From Bryopsis sp. KO-2023 (taxonomy: Eukaryota; Chlorophyta; Ulvophyceae; Bryopsidales; Bryopsidaceae), in NCBI GenBank assembly GCA_030272585.1, contig BSYQ01000007.1:5894001-5958000 (forward strand): a stretch of 64,000 bases of DNA, written 5' to 3'. A program made the translations under genes and the position numbers. The notes below the pieces were generated by a model. The model did not search any database, was not told where the DNA came from, and saw only the letters and a program-made list of their open reading frames with translations. Below are positions 47,560 through 60,607 of the stretch, in pieces (positions within the stretch are counted from its first letter, which is position 1; every line of letters begins with the position of its first letter).

Positions 47560-49635
47560 CGAAAACGACCCCCGATGATCGACCAACACGATTCACCAGA
47601 TTGAAAGCAGACAATAGCAGCATGATTCCTTGTGACCGCAGCCGGATTGCGCATTGTACTTTTGACAAGTGTAATCAAACTGTCAAATTTCGTACTGTGG
47701 CTGCTGTCTTGTCTGTTCTGCCCCAAGTGGGAGCAGGTACAGATTCCACTCCAACATCCTCCCAGTACAGTGTATTTGCAGGCACTCGACCAAATATTCG
47801 ACATGTAGTGAGAGACAGGCCATTTGCTGGATGATGTGGTCAAGTCTCGGAGTAAAGTTGGGATCAGCATCCAGGTCTTGTGCTGTGAAGTTTCTGGCTG
47901 TAAAGTCGAAGGGGACATTTGTTCCTTGAATTCCATGGTGGAGCTGGACGGGCAGAAAGCTTTAATGAAAGGAGGAGTGTTTCAAGATTTTGGATGTTGA
48001 TGTATATATGTTCTTACAAACTGAGATACCCCTCCCCCCCCCCCAAAAAAAAAGTACAATCCCTCAAGGGACAACAATGCTTCCGGTGTTCCGCTCACTG
48101 ATGTGTTTGATTGTGGACACAGCGTTGTGGTTGTGTCAGTCGGACTCAGGAATTAGAGATATATCAACAGTTGATGTGACCAATTTGAAATCACAGTGGA
48201 GTTCGAAGTAGGAGTTGAACAATTTTGACTGTAAGAGCTGTGTTTGGACTTTGTTTTTGTAAGAATTTGTCCTCGCTTGATCCGTGTGGGTCCATCACCG
48301 CAACAAGAGTTTACAAAGTTGAAGGGTTGATTTTGATGCCAGTCTTGGACAAATTTTCTCCAGAAAAATTGAGGACCTGAAGTAAAAATTATCCAACATG
48401 ATCGACATTGATGATGTGGAAGGATCTTGGACGGCTGCTCACAAAGGCCATCTAAAGTCCAAATCAAGTCTCAGCTCGGAACTGAGCCTTTTAAGAGGAA
48501 ATCATTCTTTTGTTTATGTATCAATACTCAGTTTGATATATCTGGGAGGACACTGTCTGAAACTATGGTAGGACACCAAGCCCAGGCAGAACAAAGAAAA
48601 CACAAGAAGAAAATTTCCAACTCGTCGATTTTGCTTGAATTTGATGATTTTTTTATATTTTTATGTTTTTTTTCTCGAAGGGTGCTGTTGTGGCATCCAC
48701 AAGGTTTGATTCGATTCCCATCATGAGCTGGGGATCAGCACACCAGCGCCAGAAACTCCATCAGATTTAAACAGAGGGCCAGCGAAGCCTCTCTCGGCCT
48801 GGCCATCTTGCACTTCGAAAAACGGTTTTCGAAAGGTATCGAAGTCGGAGCGCCACGACTCGTACTGAACTGAAACTTGTAGGGAAAAAAGCAACTCGTT
48901 TGGACAAGAAACGACATCTCGGGCGGAACTTCTTGAGAACGGCAACGGAGGGTGAATACAGCTTTTGCACTTTCCTGTGTTTTTTTGTGGGGTTGGGTGG
49001 TTGCCGACTCCAGTTTTTTCGCGCGTTTTGATGAAATCCCTTCCTTTGGGCATCCAGCGAGGAAATTGGAAACAGAAACTTGCAGACAAACACAAGTTTT
49101 ACGGTTATGAAACGACGTGACCCCCCACGCTGTTACGGTCGTCGCCGTTCGCGCTTCCAAGAAAGAAAGGGGTCGCAAGCTGGGCACAGGCATCCGTCCA
49201 ACCAGGTTTCGTTGTTTCTTGGCGACGTTTTCCCCTCCTTTCTCCGTCTCACTGCGCGCGGCGTTTTGCGTGTGCTGCGCGACGACTCTTGCGCGAGCTT
49301 TGATTTGTCCTCAAGGGAAAATCAGAGCTTGTTTCCGTAGGTAGGAATTATCTGGTCACGGATAAGGCATCGCAAACAAGATTCGCAGCTTAATCGGAAT
49401 ATCGACACGAGCGTTCGTCTCGAAGTCTCCATCTTTTTCTTGGACTCGCGCAACTCTACTCTTGTTTGCAGAGTTTCGTCCCGTTTGTCGCGGTTTGGCT
49501 CGGAGTTTGGATCTTCGGGTGATCGGTGGGGTGGGGGGCATTGATCCATACCGCGTCCACGTTTTCCTCTTTCGTGAATGCAATCGTTGTCCAACGCTTT
49601 TGGTTGGTTCTTCTCGACTGTTCCCAGATTCGTGA
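47560..49635 (-). other. Possible unidentified minus-strand gene and TOG-gene promoter side
   Basis: A minus-strand block, 47683-47943, is bounded by an acceptor-like site and has a natural-looking sequence (HHGIQGTNVPFDFTARNFT; DPNFTPRLDHIIQQM), ending in TGA at 47683-47685. Near 48810 a minus-strand ATG begins MARPREASLALCLNLMEFLA, a plausible signal or membrane anchor. I could not connect these in phase or name a family, so the gene is tentative. From 49100 to 49635 the sequence is GC-richer and likely contains the promoter of the plus-strand TOG gene. Confidence 0.25.
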
Positions 49636-52161
49636 ATGAAGCGCACCGCCGGCGACACCATCAAAAGAGACGAGAAAGCCGTCGATTCGATGCATTCGGG
49701 ATCCAGGGAAGACAGCCAGGAGCGCTGCAAAATCCCTCGCACCCAAGATTCGCAGAGCCCCTCCAGGTCCACTGCTGAAGTCAAGAACACCACGCCTGAC
49801 ATGCTGGCATCATCCCCTCCCTCTATGGTGGCCACTGCCACCGGATTGCCTCTAGGACCGAGGGCTGTGAATGACCCAAAAAGCGGTCCTGAAACTTCGG
49901 AGCCCATGCAAGTGGATTACCAACCATCTGCCAAAGAAATTGCTGCAGCAAAGGCAGCCAGAATTCGACTGGGTCTTGAAGAAGATGACGGGACCTTGCA
50001 GGTGGGTCAGTCATGGAAGCCTTCATTTTCCTCTCCTTACAAATCACTATCCAAACTAGAAACCTTTCTTCAATATATTCGACGATACGCAGATGAGAAA
50101 TGACAAGTTGAGGACTCCTTTTTCTGGTTTGGGTTTCTAAAATCAGCCAGGAGGGTGTACTGGAAAATTTTCAGCGGAGATATCGGATTGAAAAACAAAA
50201 CCTGACTGGGAGGCAGATTTCTTTGGAAAGAAATGACAAACAAATCTTGTTGGTTGCAGGCTGTTGAGACTGCCCCACCAGGTCTGCCTTCTGGAACAGA
50301 ACCATCAAAAGAGGTCGATTGTGAATACGTTGAGACAGCTCATCTCAAGCCTCTTGCTGACCCAGCTGCAACATTGCAGGTAGAAGAAGAAACTGCTTTT
50401 TTCTTTATTTATTTATTCATCTTTTTTTTTTTTTGGGGGGGGGGGGGGGAATTCGCTGTCAATCACTGCATCTGATGGGTGTCCAGCTTTCATGAGCACT
50501 TTGTTGTGGAAAAGAGAAAATCAGCCTAAGAGGAGATTAATGTGCTGGTCCTGCTTATTTCCCTAGGGCGAGTTTCCACTAAATATTTTTTCCATCATTT
50601 TCTTAGGGAATTTTTGACGCCCTGGCATCCAAGAACTGGGTTGAACAATTCAAGAGCCTGAATATCACCAGACAGCTGATTGTGCATCACACATCTCTCT
50701 GCCGACCAGAACTGTGAGTGCTTTATTCAAGCTAAACCTTAACTAAGAAAACACACACAAATCTATACTTAAAAAATCTATACTTAAAAAAATATCATAT
50801 CGAGGCTGGAATCCTGACGCGTCTTATCCACCAAGTCCAAAAGTAAACACTTAAAATAATTTCGATCAAATTCTACGTGCATTTTTGGTCACTATCAAAA
50901 AGTAAAGTGAAATTTCTTTGATTTCGACACACTGTCAATCTTTGTGTGGCCATTGCGAATCTAACTCTGAGCATTTCTTTCGGGGGCAGGCTTGGGAAAT
51001 TTCTCTTTTAGCATGTTCAATCCCATGCTCCAAAGGAAAATGTTTTAAGTGCAATAAAATGAAATGAGCCCTTGAAGACTGGATTGAGTGGTGGAGTGGG
51101 TGCGAGTTTCTCGGTCTTTTTCCCCCTTGTTTTTCTTGTCTTTAATAGAAAGAAGCAGCCTACTGCCACTTTGTTTGTGGGATTTTTTGTTGATTTTGGG
51201 GTTGTATCCCCTGTTTTCAGGGAGCGTTTGATGGCGGGAGTTCTGAAGTTGGCGAAAAGCCCTCGTAGCTCCATATCGAAGGTCAGGGAAATTCATGAAT
51301 CACAATATGGCCATCTTGATGTGTTCCCGTTACATACTTCACCCAACAACAAACAAAGGCAAATGCACTGGTCACTGCGAACTTTCGTAAGACCTGCCTC
51401 GAGGATTTCACCCTTTGGGAATCCAGATCATCAGGATTTGGACAAAAGATATGAAGAGTTGGTGATGCTCGAGTGGGTTGTGAGCGATAAAATATGAAGC
51501 AAAGTCTTGACGAAGTGAGAAACTGTGTTGTGATTGGCAAGCATTTCTGTTGTTTTGTGTGTAGACAGCCGTCATGTGTTGCTGTAATCTGTTCGAGACT
51601 TTCGGCGACGAAGTCATCCCTTGGATTGATATCGGAGGCCCGACGAAACCTGCAAACAGCATGGTTTCTCAACTCCTGTTGAAGGCAGGCTCCAACGACA
51701 AGCAATTTGTGGTGGAGGAGGTTCAGCGGAGCCTCACAGCAATGGCCAAGTGCCTGTCTCCAATTTCCATCATTGAAATGCTGGTGCCTTACACGAAACA
51801 TCGCTCCCCCAAAGTCCGAGGAAAGGCGGCGGTCTACCTCACTGTTTCTACAGAAGAGATGGATGGGGATAGCGTGCAAGAATTCAAGTTGGAAAGGTTG
51901 CTGGGGATTGCTGGTGGGTTGATCAAAGACAACACCCCTGATGCCAGGGATTCTGCCAAGAAACTGGTGAATTTGATACACTCGGTGTTTTGTGTTGGAG
52001 CCGATACTAAGGAGCATGACGAAAATGGAAATGTTGGGGAAGTCAATACTGGGGAAGAAGGTGATGAGGGGGATGTGCCTAAGAAAACCCCATGGGAAGA
52101 GTTCTGCTACACGAATTTGGATGCTTTGACGGCTGCTGCGATTGTGAAATCGCTCAAGTGA
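49636..52161 (+). CDS. TOG-domain (CLASP/Crescerin-like) microtubule-associated protein
   Basis: TOG domains bind tubulin and regulate microtubule growth; single-TOG and Crescerin/TOGARAM proteins act at cilia. Five exons (49636-50001, 50260-50379, 50607-50713, 51221-51281, 51565-52161) total 1251 nt, 416 aa. The first 165 residues are Ser/Pro-rich and probably disordered. The TOG part begins ALASKNWVEQFKSLNITRQL. A HEAT-like helix pair follows (RLMAGVLKLAKSPRSSISK), then CCNLFETFGDEVIPWIDI, LLLKAGSNDKQFVVEEVQ and YTKHRSPKVRGKAAVYL, the usual order (Trp in helix 1, LRS/SRxA-like turn, KAGDxNxFI, HRNxxVR). An acidic Gly/Glu segment and the end TAAAIVKSLK complete it. Only one TOG domain is visible. 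Which TOG subfamily it belongs to is not resolved. Confidence 0.75.
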
Positions 52162-53546
52162 AGGCAAGAGTTTATCATGATCTGATGGAGTAGGGCAATG
52201 TAGATTGGTTGGCTGTTATTTTTTTTGTGATGTTTCTTGCTTGAAGAAAGGGGTCATGGAGTCATCGATAAGGAAGGGTTGTGGGGTTGTAAGGTGTGTT
52301 TGAGGGATGTCACTCGCTGCTCCTGAAAGGTTGTAAAAAGCAGTATGTTCGGACTATGCAAATGGTTTTTGCCACAGAAATGAATGCATCAGATGGGGCA
52401 GAACTGCCAATGCTCACCACAGTGAATAGACAGGAAACAGTGAATTCAATCTCCGAAAAATGAAGACATTCTGTAGCCACGAGACAGTAACAAATAAACA
52501 ATACACATCAGTTCCTGTACTCTTCCTGCCAATGTGCAACTTATGATCGAACGACTGACTGACTGACTGACAGGCAAGAAAACAAATCTTCCCACAACAC
52601 ACACACACGATTCATCCCTCTCTCAAGGTTTCCCCCAGTGCAAACGATACAACTAATAATCACAGTAGATTCTCTAGGTAACTGCTAAGTAAAGACTCCA
52701 TATGCACCACCACCCAACCCAGGCTTTCGCCATGGTTGTAATGCCACATTCTTGAATTAGATGAAATTGGCCAAACTTGTTTGGCAACCAAAAGCCACCG
52801 GCAGCACCGGGCGATGGGGCAAATTGTTTAGCGTCCAAGTTGAGCCGTCTGCACCAAAAAACGAGAGAAAAAACGTGGTGTTTCGCCTATCAGACAATTA
52901 TTTTAATGGTTCTTTCGACCGACAGGTTATCCATAATTTCTTTTTTTTTCATCCCCTGTTCTACTCTTTGCTTCGAACCACAATACGATCTTGCACCCAT
53001 GCCTTGGGGATACTTGGGAGAATAAGCTGTTAAAAAGAATAAATGAACTGTCTCTGACCCTCCCTTCCCAATTCCCCCCCCCCCCCCCTAGAACAAGACC
53101 TAGCCCACTCTAGGAATCAACTCCCCACCAAAACCAATGTCACAATGAAGTCGCCATTAGTCAATATCTTCTCATGAAAGAAAAGACTCGATGTCAGTTT
53201 CAGCACAATCCTCCAAAGATCAATTTGGCACTGCCTGGTATTCCCCTCACAAATCTACCTTACACCTGCGTATACGGTTTATGGTTGCTGCGTTTTTATG
53301 AGTAAGTTTCATTTTTTTGCTCGCAGTACCAGGATCACTTTATTTGGTTGGAAGAATTTGACTCCCATCTGGAACCCCTCTATGTCCGAAGCAAAGACTA
53401 TAGAAATCTATAAAGAACAAGGCCCTCATCCACTGGGGGGTGTTAATTGCCACACACCGTAGATATTTCAAAATAAAAAAAAAAACCTTTTTGACCATTT
53501 AGTCACGAATGCCAATCCTTTCTTATAAAACACAATATGTGGGTCT
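52162..53546. other. Convergent intergenic region
   Basis: Three-prime side of both the TOG gene and the secreted-protein gene. It contains a short GACT repeat at about 52553-52572 and a C-run near 53078-53089. No exon recognised. Confidence 0.45.
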
Positions 53547-54164
53547 TCACAACATAAGCTTTCTGTTAGCTTGATTGCCAGCTGGATTCACAGAATTCAC
53601 AGCTTGGAGGTTTGCTGGAAGCTCATCTCTTGTAACCTGCTCAACAACAACAGATTCTGGGTTGGCTCCCCCCACTGACACGACACCATCTTCAACGATA
53701 AGAACAACCTCCCCTGGATTGACAGGCACCTGCTGGATTACCGATGCTGCTTGAGTGGCTGCGAGGGCGGGCTGGACTGCAACAGCGGGTTGGACAACGG
53801 GGAGAGCAGCAGCAGGTTCAACGACAGCGTTCTTTGGTGTCTTCATCTTGCTCAGCTCCTTCACCACGTCGCTGTTCTTGCATGGCTTCCCCCCAATTCT
53901 GTTGACTGTGAAAGTCGCCCCGGTAGGAGAAACACTCTGAGTTTCACACAGCAACGGAGAAGTGAACCCTCCGTATCCATGCCCATTCGGAAAAGACAAG
54001 AGTTCGCTCTTTCAGCAGCGTTACAGCGTTCGTACCACAATGTCACAGAGGTTTATTTGGTTCTGCTCCAGTGGGAACACGCTGAAGTCCACGTCGTTCA
54101 GCTTCTCAAACGCGGATGCACCGCAGAACAATACCACAAGAAGCACACAGCTGAAGGCCCGCAT
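53547..54164 (-). CDS. Small secreted Ala/Val/Pro/Gln-rich protein, function unknown
   Basis: Two minus-strand exons (54036-54164 and 53547-53936) give 172 aa. The N-terminus MRAFSCVLLVVLFCGASAF is a textbook signal peptide with a likely cut after Ala-Ser-Ala. The mature part starts FEKLNDVDFSVFPLEQNQIN, has two cysteines (LCDIV, KPCKNSDVV) that could form a disulfide, and continues into a low-complexity Ala/Val/Pro/Gln region and a valine-rich end. The intron is short (about 99 nt) with a GT donor at the gtg|gtacga junction and an AG acceptor. I recognise no family. A cell-surface or extracellular matrix role is only a guess. Confidence 0.5.
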
Positions 54165-57100
54165 CTGGCAAGGATAAAACAAAACAAGTAACTTCCCTAC
54201 CGCAGCGAAACCTCATAACCAAAAAGCTTCTTTTCTAAGTGCAACAGGTAGTGCGGGAATGTAGGCAACCAGGAAGAAGCCCCAACAACGAACATGACTG
54301 GGAGGTTTGCACAGAAGAAAAAGTTGGTGCGCACTTTCACGCCGGCGAGTGTTGCCGTTTACCTCTGCACAAATGTTTCGTTGTTCAGATCTTGAAGTGT
54401 TGAACGACGGAGTCAGAAGAGCTCAACACGGTTTCCTTCACAGGTGGCGTTTCCTGGTTGTGAGCGAGAAGAATTGGGCACTGGGATAAATGCATCGTGG
54501 AGCACTGGCGTAGTACACCCTGCTGGCATCACCGATGTTGTGGCGGGTGTACCCCCATGCTCACAAACGCCATGTCTACTAATCTCATGGATTATCGTGG
54601 ACGCCCCCCAGTCGAGCACGAGAACGCGCGATCAGCGAAAGGCCTGGACGAAACGCTTCTCGGCACCTCCTTGCAGAAACTTGACGAGAGGGACGAAGAA
54701 GCAAGTGGTGTGCAAGCTCTCGACTATGTCTGGCGGTTACAGTGTTATCAGAAAACGCAATCGTGCGTTTGTTAAAATTGGTAACGCTTCCATATGTCTG
54801 TCAACTCAGAGCTTGGGGCACTACCAGTTTTTTTGCGTACAAGAATTGTCTGCAATGCGACTGTGAATTGATTTTGTCTGCGGGAAAATAAGAAACAAAG
54901 AAAATAACAAAACGAACACCGACCCCCTTAACTTTCACACGAACAGATTTTTGCAACGAGAAGAGCAGAAGAGCTTGTTCCAGCGACACCATTTTCCCTT
55001 ACATTCCATAGCACATCGCTCACACTGAATAAACCTCTGGAGTCTCCTTTTCCCAAATCTCAATCCCTCTCTGACCCATTTCTCAACACCCCTTTCACAT
55101 CACATTGTCCTCATGAAATTTTTGCTCACTTCTATGGCGTTGGAGCAATCTGAAAACTGCCCATCAGAGTGTGTTCGTCCCATCCTCACTTCTGAAGCGA
55201 TGATTTCGGTACTTTTGGGATGGCAAACTTCACCAATCCAAATCAAAGTAGTTTCACTTCATACCTTGTACTTCCAAAGTTGGGAAATTCATAAACAACA
55301 GCTGGAAAATATTTCGCCCAGCACTTCTCTCTTCCAATTCTTTTTCAGCACAATAATGACTCGTCTCGTTGACACCTGGAGCTGGCTTCTTGCTGGATGT
55401 ACATTCAAGTGAAATGTTAAATTGGTGGTGAGACACGGATTCTGGGGAAGAAAAAATTTGTGATCAAACTGAGTATACCTGCTTGTTTGTTTGTTTCTTT
55501 CATTGCACCTGTTTCATTCTTGGGTTTGGATTAGCTCACAGCCATCAGGACATCTGTACATTTTGTTTTCAGCAACATCACAGGTAAAAAAATTGCACTA
55601 AAGTATAACTTAAATCAGAAAATCACGACATGAGTTCATGATGTCCTTGGTGGTGGTGGAGGTGGAATGTGACGATCAATATGACGGCAACTACCAGGGT
55701 GCATCAGAAGTGATTATCCGAAGTGAATGCGTGTGGAAATCCACACCTGCCTTCACGAAACAATGTCGCTGGCCAGAACGTGCTGCTCATTACTGCCATG
55801 TTCAAACTTGCAGCAAACACTGGAGCACAAAATACATATCTTTTTGCAAAAAAGACTCTTTTCAGCATACCCTTTCCCTATGAGAAACCTCACCACCACA
55901 GTTCAATTGCAGGGAGCTGTTCCAAGGAAAAATCATGTTTTAAATGAGAGAATAGAATGTAGTTTACATCCAGACATCCCCTCCACCAAATTGACGATAT
56001 CAAATTGAAAAAACCAACAGGCTTCAAAGCTAGACTGTGCCTCTTTACACATCCCATCATATCCCACAAACCACCAGCTAGTAGGATTCCACTAAAAAAC
56101 ATGGCCCAACTGACAATAGCCAATCAGTGCTCATGCGCTACCAACCTTCTTATCTTTTCCCTTCTTTTCCATGCCTCCTATTAGCAACATCCCACAGTTA
56201 CTTGCGTGAATAGACGAGCTTTTCCCCATGTTTCTCTTCCTTTCCTTCCCTTTCCCCTGGGCAGCGTTATGTTGTGTGTGCTGTTGTTTTTTTCCTTCCT
56301 TTCTCATCCTTTTTCATTTTCAGCTGCTTCTCTTCTTATTCCTCAATGCATGTCAATAGCGCCCTGCGTGACAGGGCAATCGGACCACCCAGTTTTTCTT
56401 TTCCAAATGCTGAATGAGTCCTTGTTGATGTCAGACAAGCCCTCACTCCAACCATCCAACAACATAGTTCACAACTCTCCACCACAATGATGCTATTCAA
56501 CAGCCAGATTTTACCCAGGGTTCACCCCTGCAAAAATCAAGCAAAATAAACCTTTCCCGGACAAAAGCAAAGGTCAACATTCAGATTTTCTCTGGACCAG
56601 AAAAACTACTGAGCAAGCTCCAAGCAACACAATCAATTTTCCCTGTGGTTTTCTCAAACAACCTCTTTCGAAACTCTGTTCTGTTCTTTTTTCCTTCTTG
56701 CTTTTCATGTTGCCAGGAATTTCCACCAAATGTTCGCCTTACAATAATATTTATCCTCTCCAAAACAACTAATCGTAAACTAAAAGAGAAAAAAAAGCAA
56801 ATTATATATAAAAAAATAAAGCTTAGATGAGAAAGAGAGAAAAAATATCCGTTTGTAAAAATAGAAGCGATGGACACCACCAACACACACACACACAGAA
56901 AATGAAATCCAGCACCACCTTGGGGAAAAGAAGAAAACAAAGACAGTAGGAGATTCATTGTAAAACATTCATGTTTTTTCCCCCCTCATCCCTTGCTTTT
57001 TTTTCTGGCTTATCTATTATATTAAAATGAGAGTGAAAGATATTTTATATCCAACCATCTCTTGTCTACCCCCCTCTCCCCCCCCCCTGCTCCAACAACA

Positions 57101-58337
57101 ACAAAAAAAAGGAAAAAAAAAAACGATAGAAAGATAAAAAAAACCGCCACAAGGTTTTTCCTGACTGTTGTTCATTGGGCTTGTCAATCTGAATTCGCTT
57201 GTCAAGATCTTATAGACAGTGCCTTCCGCAGATAATTAAAAAAATGAAACGAAAAAAAAAAAAAAAGAGAAAAAGATAAGAAAAAAAAGGGGGGGGGGAA
57301 CAATATTTAAAACAGCGATAATCCCAATCCCCCGACTCAAATCCGAAGCCAAACGCTACGCTTCTCTTTTTTTTTTTTTTTTTTATTTTCCTACTCATGA
57401 TTAAAAGAATGATATAAATATATACACACGCACACATATACTTGTTTGAATGACAATATATGTAAAGTAGTAGGCTGCGTTTTTTGGAGGCCCGAAAAGG
57501 AGACGATAGAAGAAGCGAAAAAAAAACTGAAAAAAAACGACCAAGAAAAACAATAACACTGCGATGCGATCATAAGAACACAGAGGTTGTACTCAGCAGA
57601 ATAAAATGACATTCCACCAAAACAGTGATCCATTGTTCTTCATTTTTTCTCTCTCAATGCACCCCCCCCCCCCCCTCCCTTCCCCTTCTCCCACTATCAA
57701 CCCAATACTCTCGCCTCTTCCCAGTAAATTCCCAAACCCCCTCCCGATAATTTTTTTCCTCTCTTTGTATTTTCTTTCAGGTTTTTTTTCCTTGAGTTTT
57801 CTTCACACAAATAGTACCTTTTTTTTTTTTTTTGGCAACTGACCCCCCTTCTTCTCTTCGCAAAAGCAATAAACAAAAAAGAAAAAAAAAGTTGGTCAAA
57901 ATTTCGTCTCATTTTTGGTTTTTTGTTTTTTTTTTCCCCAACCCCCCAACCCAACTTCAGCAATCATATATTGTTCATAGAGTGTGTGTGTTGATGCATG
58001 TCTTTTTCTTTGATTTTTCCTTGGTTCAGTTTTTCGCCCCACCTCAGTTTCAAAAGAGTCGGTTCTTTCTTTTTTTTACCTTTTCCCAAATGATGAAACG
58101 TATATGGTCTATACTTTCTTTACAATCAACGATCAAATCGATTGAAGTTGATTAAAAAAAAAGAGCTGGCGAAAAAGTCGAAAGAAAAACAAGGGGAACC
58201 AAAAACAGGCAAGCCAATCAGAAGGTAAATTCCCTACGAATCACTCAGCTGCATTCTTGGTATGATTTTTTTTATCCCTCTGCTTATTCTTTCAATGATT
58301 TCCACTTCTCTAATTTTTTTTAATGTATATAGACAAT
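54165..58337. other. Long low-complexity intergenic region
   Basis: Mostly C/T-rich and A-rich sequence, with runs of C near 57661-57674 and several long A and T runs between 56900 and 58150. Short frames on both strands are best explained by composition. No gene, repeat family or RNA gene was recognised. Confidence 0.4.
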
Positions 58338-60607
58338 TCATTTCCAGGAAGCGACGACCTTGAAGGTTGTCAAGACAGCAGCAGCAGCTCCAACACAAAT
58401 TAGGGGTATGATATGTCTGAATCGAGGGGAAAAAACAATGAAAGCTTTTTAACAAAACATAATACAAATTTATTGAGAATACAATAGAACAGTTAAAAGA
58501 ACAGCTGAGCACACGACAAAAAAAAAATCAAAAGTAGCAATATATCAGTTTTACGACTAGTCCAGCTTGAATGCTAAACAGGAAAAAAAAAATGCACAAA
58601 CAGAAACACACCCGCATTTTACATTTTACTTTTTCATAGAGTATTTTCTATATTTTATATTTTATTTCAACTTGGGGGTTTGGATGGCTTTTCAACACTG
58701 GAAAGTATGCAACAATTGGCATGAAGAGACAAAGCAAGCATTTGACATGTCTGACCTGCCCTTCCCTCCAGCCTCTGGATCCTGGGGTTGTTGGTTGTAA
58801 CCGGACAATCGCTCTTGAATTTGCGCAGCAACGTCTCGTGATAAACGGACGTTTTCTAGAAAACAGTGAAAAAAAAGTAACATAAAAATCAGCCCCTCCT
58901 TTGCATTGCATTTCAAAGTGAACAGGCCCTGAAACGCTTGCTGAAGAAAATTCAATCAAGTGGATTTCGAATGTCTATGAAGAAAATCGAAGGGTGATCC
59001 TAATGTTGTTTTGAATGCACTTAAAATTTTCAGATCAAGTTTTCCTATTTCTCAACACAAAGCTCAACCTCCAGGATGAAACGAACTTTGATATTTTTCA
59101 GGGGGTATTCCAGCAGACCTTGATTTAAGCTTTCGTCTCCGTTTCCTTGCGTCTCGGCCAATGGTTTTCTGGTGGAGCTCGCTCTCATCGCAATTCGAAC
59201 GAAACCCCCCAGCCCGCAACTCGAATCGGCAACAGGTTTAAACAGTTCGAAATATTTGTCGATTGGAACTGCTTCCAATATATCAGACACAAAGATCCCT
59301 GCATCAGAGAATTAGAAAAACCTTTCAAACACGGGGAGCATATCTCAATTTTATACAGAAGCCCCTCCCACGAACGGCTAGAAAAATAAAAAAACAAGTG
59401 CAACTGGATTGATGCCCTTTTACCCTCTGATTGATATGAAAGGATTCTTGCACATGTTCACGTGGCCACGCTGCAAACTTGAAATCTAATATTATTCTAG
59501 AGGGCGTTTCTGTGAAAAAGTAAAACTGCAAGAGTGAAAAGATACATGGTGGCACCCCTTGTTGGATCACTCACCACACGCTGCGATGACTTGAGCACTT
59601 TTCCTGTCACTTTCTGACCTCACCCGTTCTTTGCACAACATGATACGCAATTCTTGGGAAGTGTCAGAAACCTCCCTGTAAAGCAACGCACGAAAAACAA
59701 GACCATCGATTCCAACTTTTTCCACCTTTTTCACATCAACAAATAATAATAGAGTGAATGGGATGCACTCACAGTCTGAGTTCTTGCTCCCATGTGATGG
59801 TGCAATCCTCCACTCTTTGATTTAAGGTGTTGGCCTGAAAAAAAGAAAGACGAACAACGATAAGGGAACTGCCATTCATCTCATTTCAATTCAAGACACC
59901 TCTTTTTCTAGGATTAAAAAAAACATCCTTCAAAGATTGACCTGCAACCATGTCGAAGTATTTGATTTTGGCTGTTATCACCCATTTCCATGCATTCACA
60001 ATATACTGTGTAACAATGCCAATTTGGAAACTTGGAATTTGATTAGCAGCCAAAGTACCAACAAGAATATTGGCTGAAAAAAAAAGAAGATCAACTGACC
60101 TTTGATACTTTTCCTTCGCCCTTAACCTCAACTGTCAAAGACCGCAACACAATAATTTCTCAGAATAGAGAAATTCAGAGGACTAAACATCCAGGTCATT
60201 TTTTTTGAGATGAAAAGAAAAAGAGGGGCCAAGTTTATTTATGCTGCGCTCTTTGACAGCATGCGGTCACCCCAACACTATGTTCACAAATTGACTAATA
60301 TTTTAGTCCTTTGATTTCCTAACAAATCAGCGAATAAAAAAATATCTTCTCCTCCAGAAGAAGGCTTCTTCTTGTTACCAGGCCAGTCAATAAAGAAGGA
60401 GTATGGATATGGAATTTCGTTTTGGAAAATATTACAGTCAAGAATTTGAAGACTAAAGTATGGAGATGGAGGATGCGGGGTACCTCTGACGAAACCGTCC
60501 GTGAAGGTGGGTTCCCATAAGACCTCTTTGTCGCGTAAGAGTCCCGAGGCTTCGTGCACCGTAAGGTACAGGTATTTTTTTGGACGTGCGCTGCCTCTGG
60601 TGCCCAT
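58338..60607 (-). CDS. Possible tail-anchored protein with C2-like beta-rich region
   Basis: Minus-strand exons that look coding are 60484-60607 (KKYLYLTVHEASGLLRDKEV), 59949-60073 (GTLAANQIPSFQIGIVTQYI, then WKWVITAKIKYF), 59773-59834, 59575-59675, 59424-59509 (PSRIILDFKFAAWPREHVQE), 59119-59298 (VSDILEAVPIDKYFELFKPV), 58756-58855 (RLSRDVAAQIQERLSGYNQQ) and 58338-58416. The last exon encodes PLICVGAAAAVLTTFKVVA and ends in Trp-Lys, a single C-terminal hydrophobic helix typical of tail-anchored proteins. The first exon's YLYLTVHEASGLL resembles the first strand of a C2 domain. Junctions around 59300-59424 and 58856-59118 do not join cleanly, so at least one exon is missing or misplaced. The family is not recognised. 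Confidence 0.4.

Noticed and set aside
52553..52572. GACT tandem run
   Set aside because: Only about five units; a minor microsatellite with no context.
56200..58150. Several phenylalanine- or lysine-rich open frames of 60-125 codons
   Set aside because: They fall in C/T or A homopolymer-rich DNA, have no splice-bounded structure and look like composition effects.
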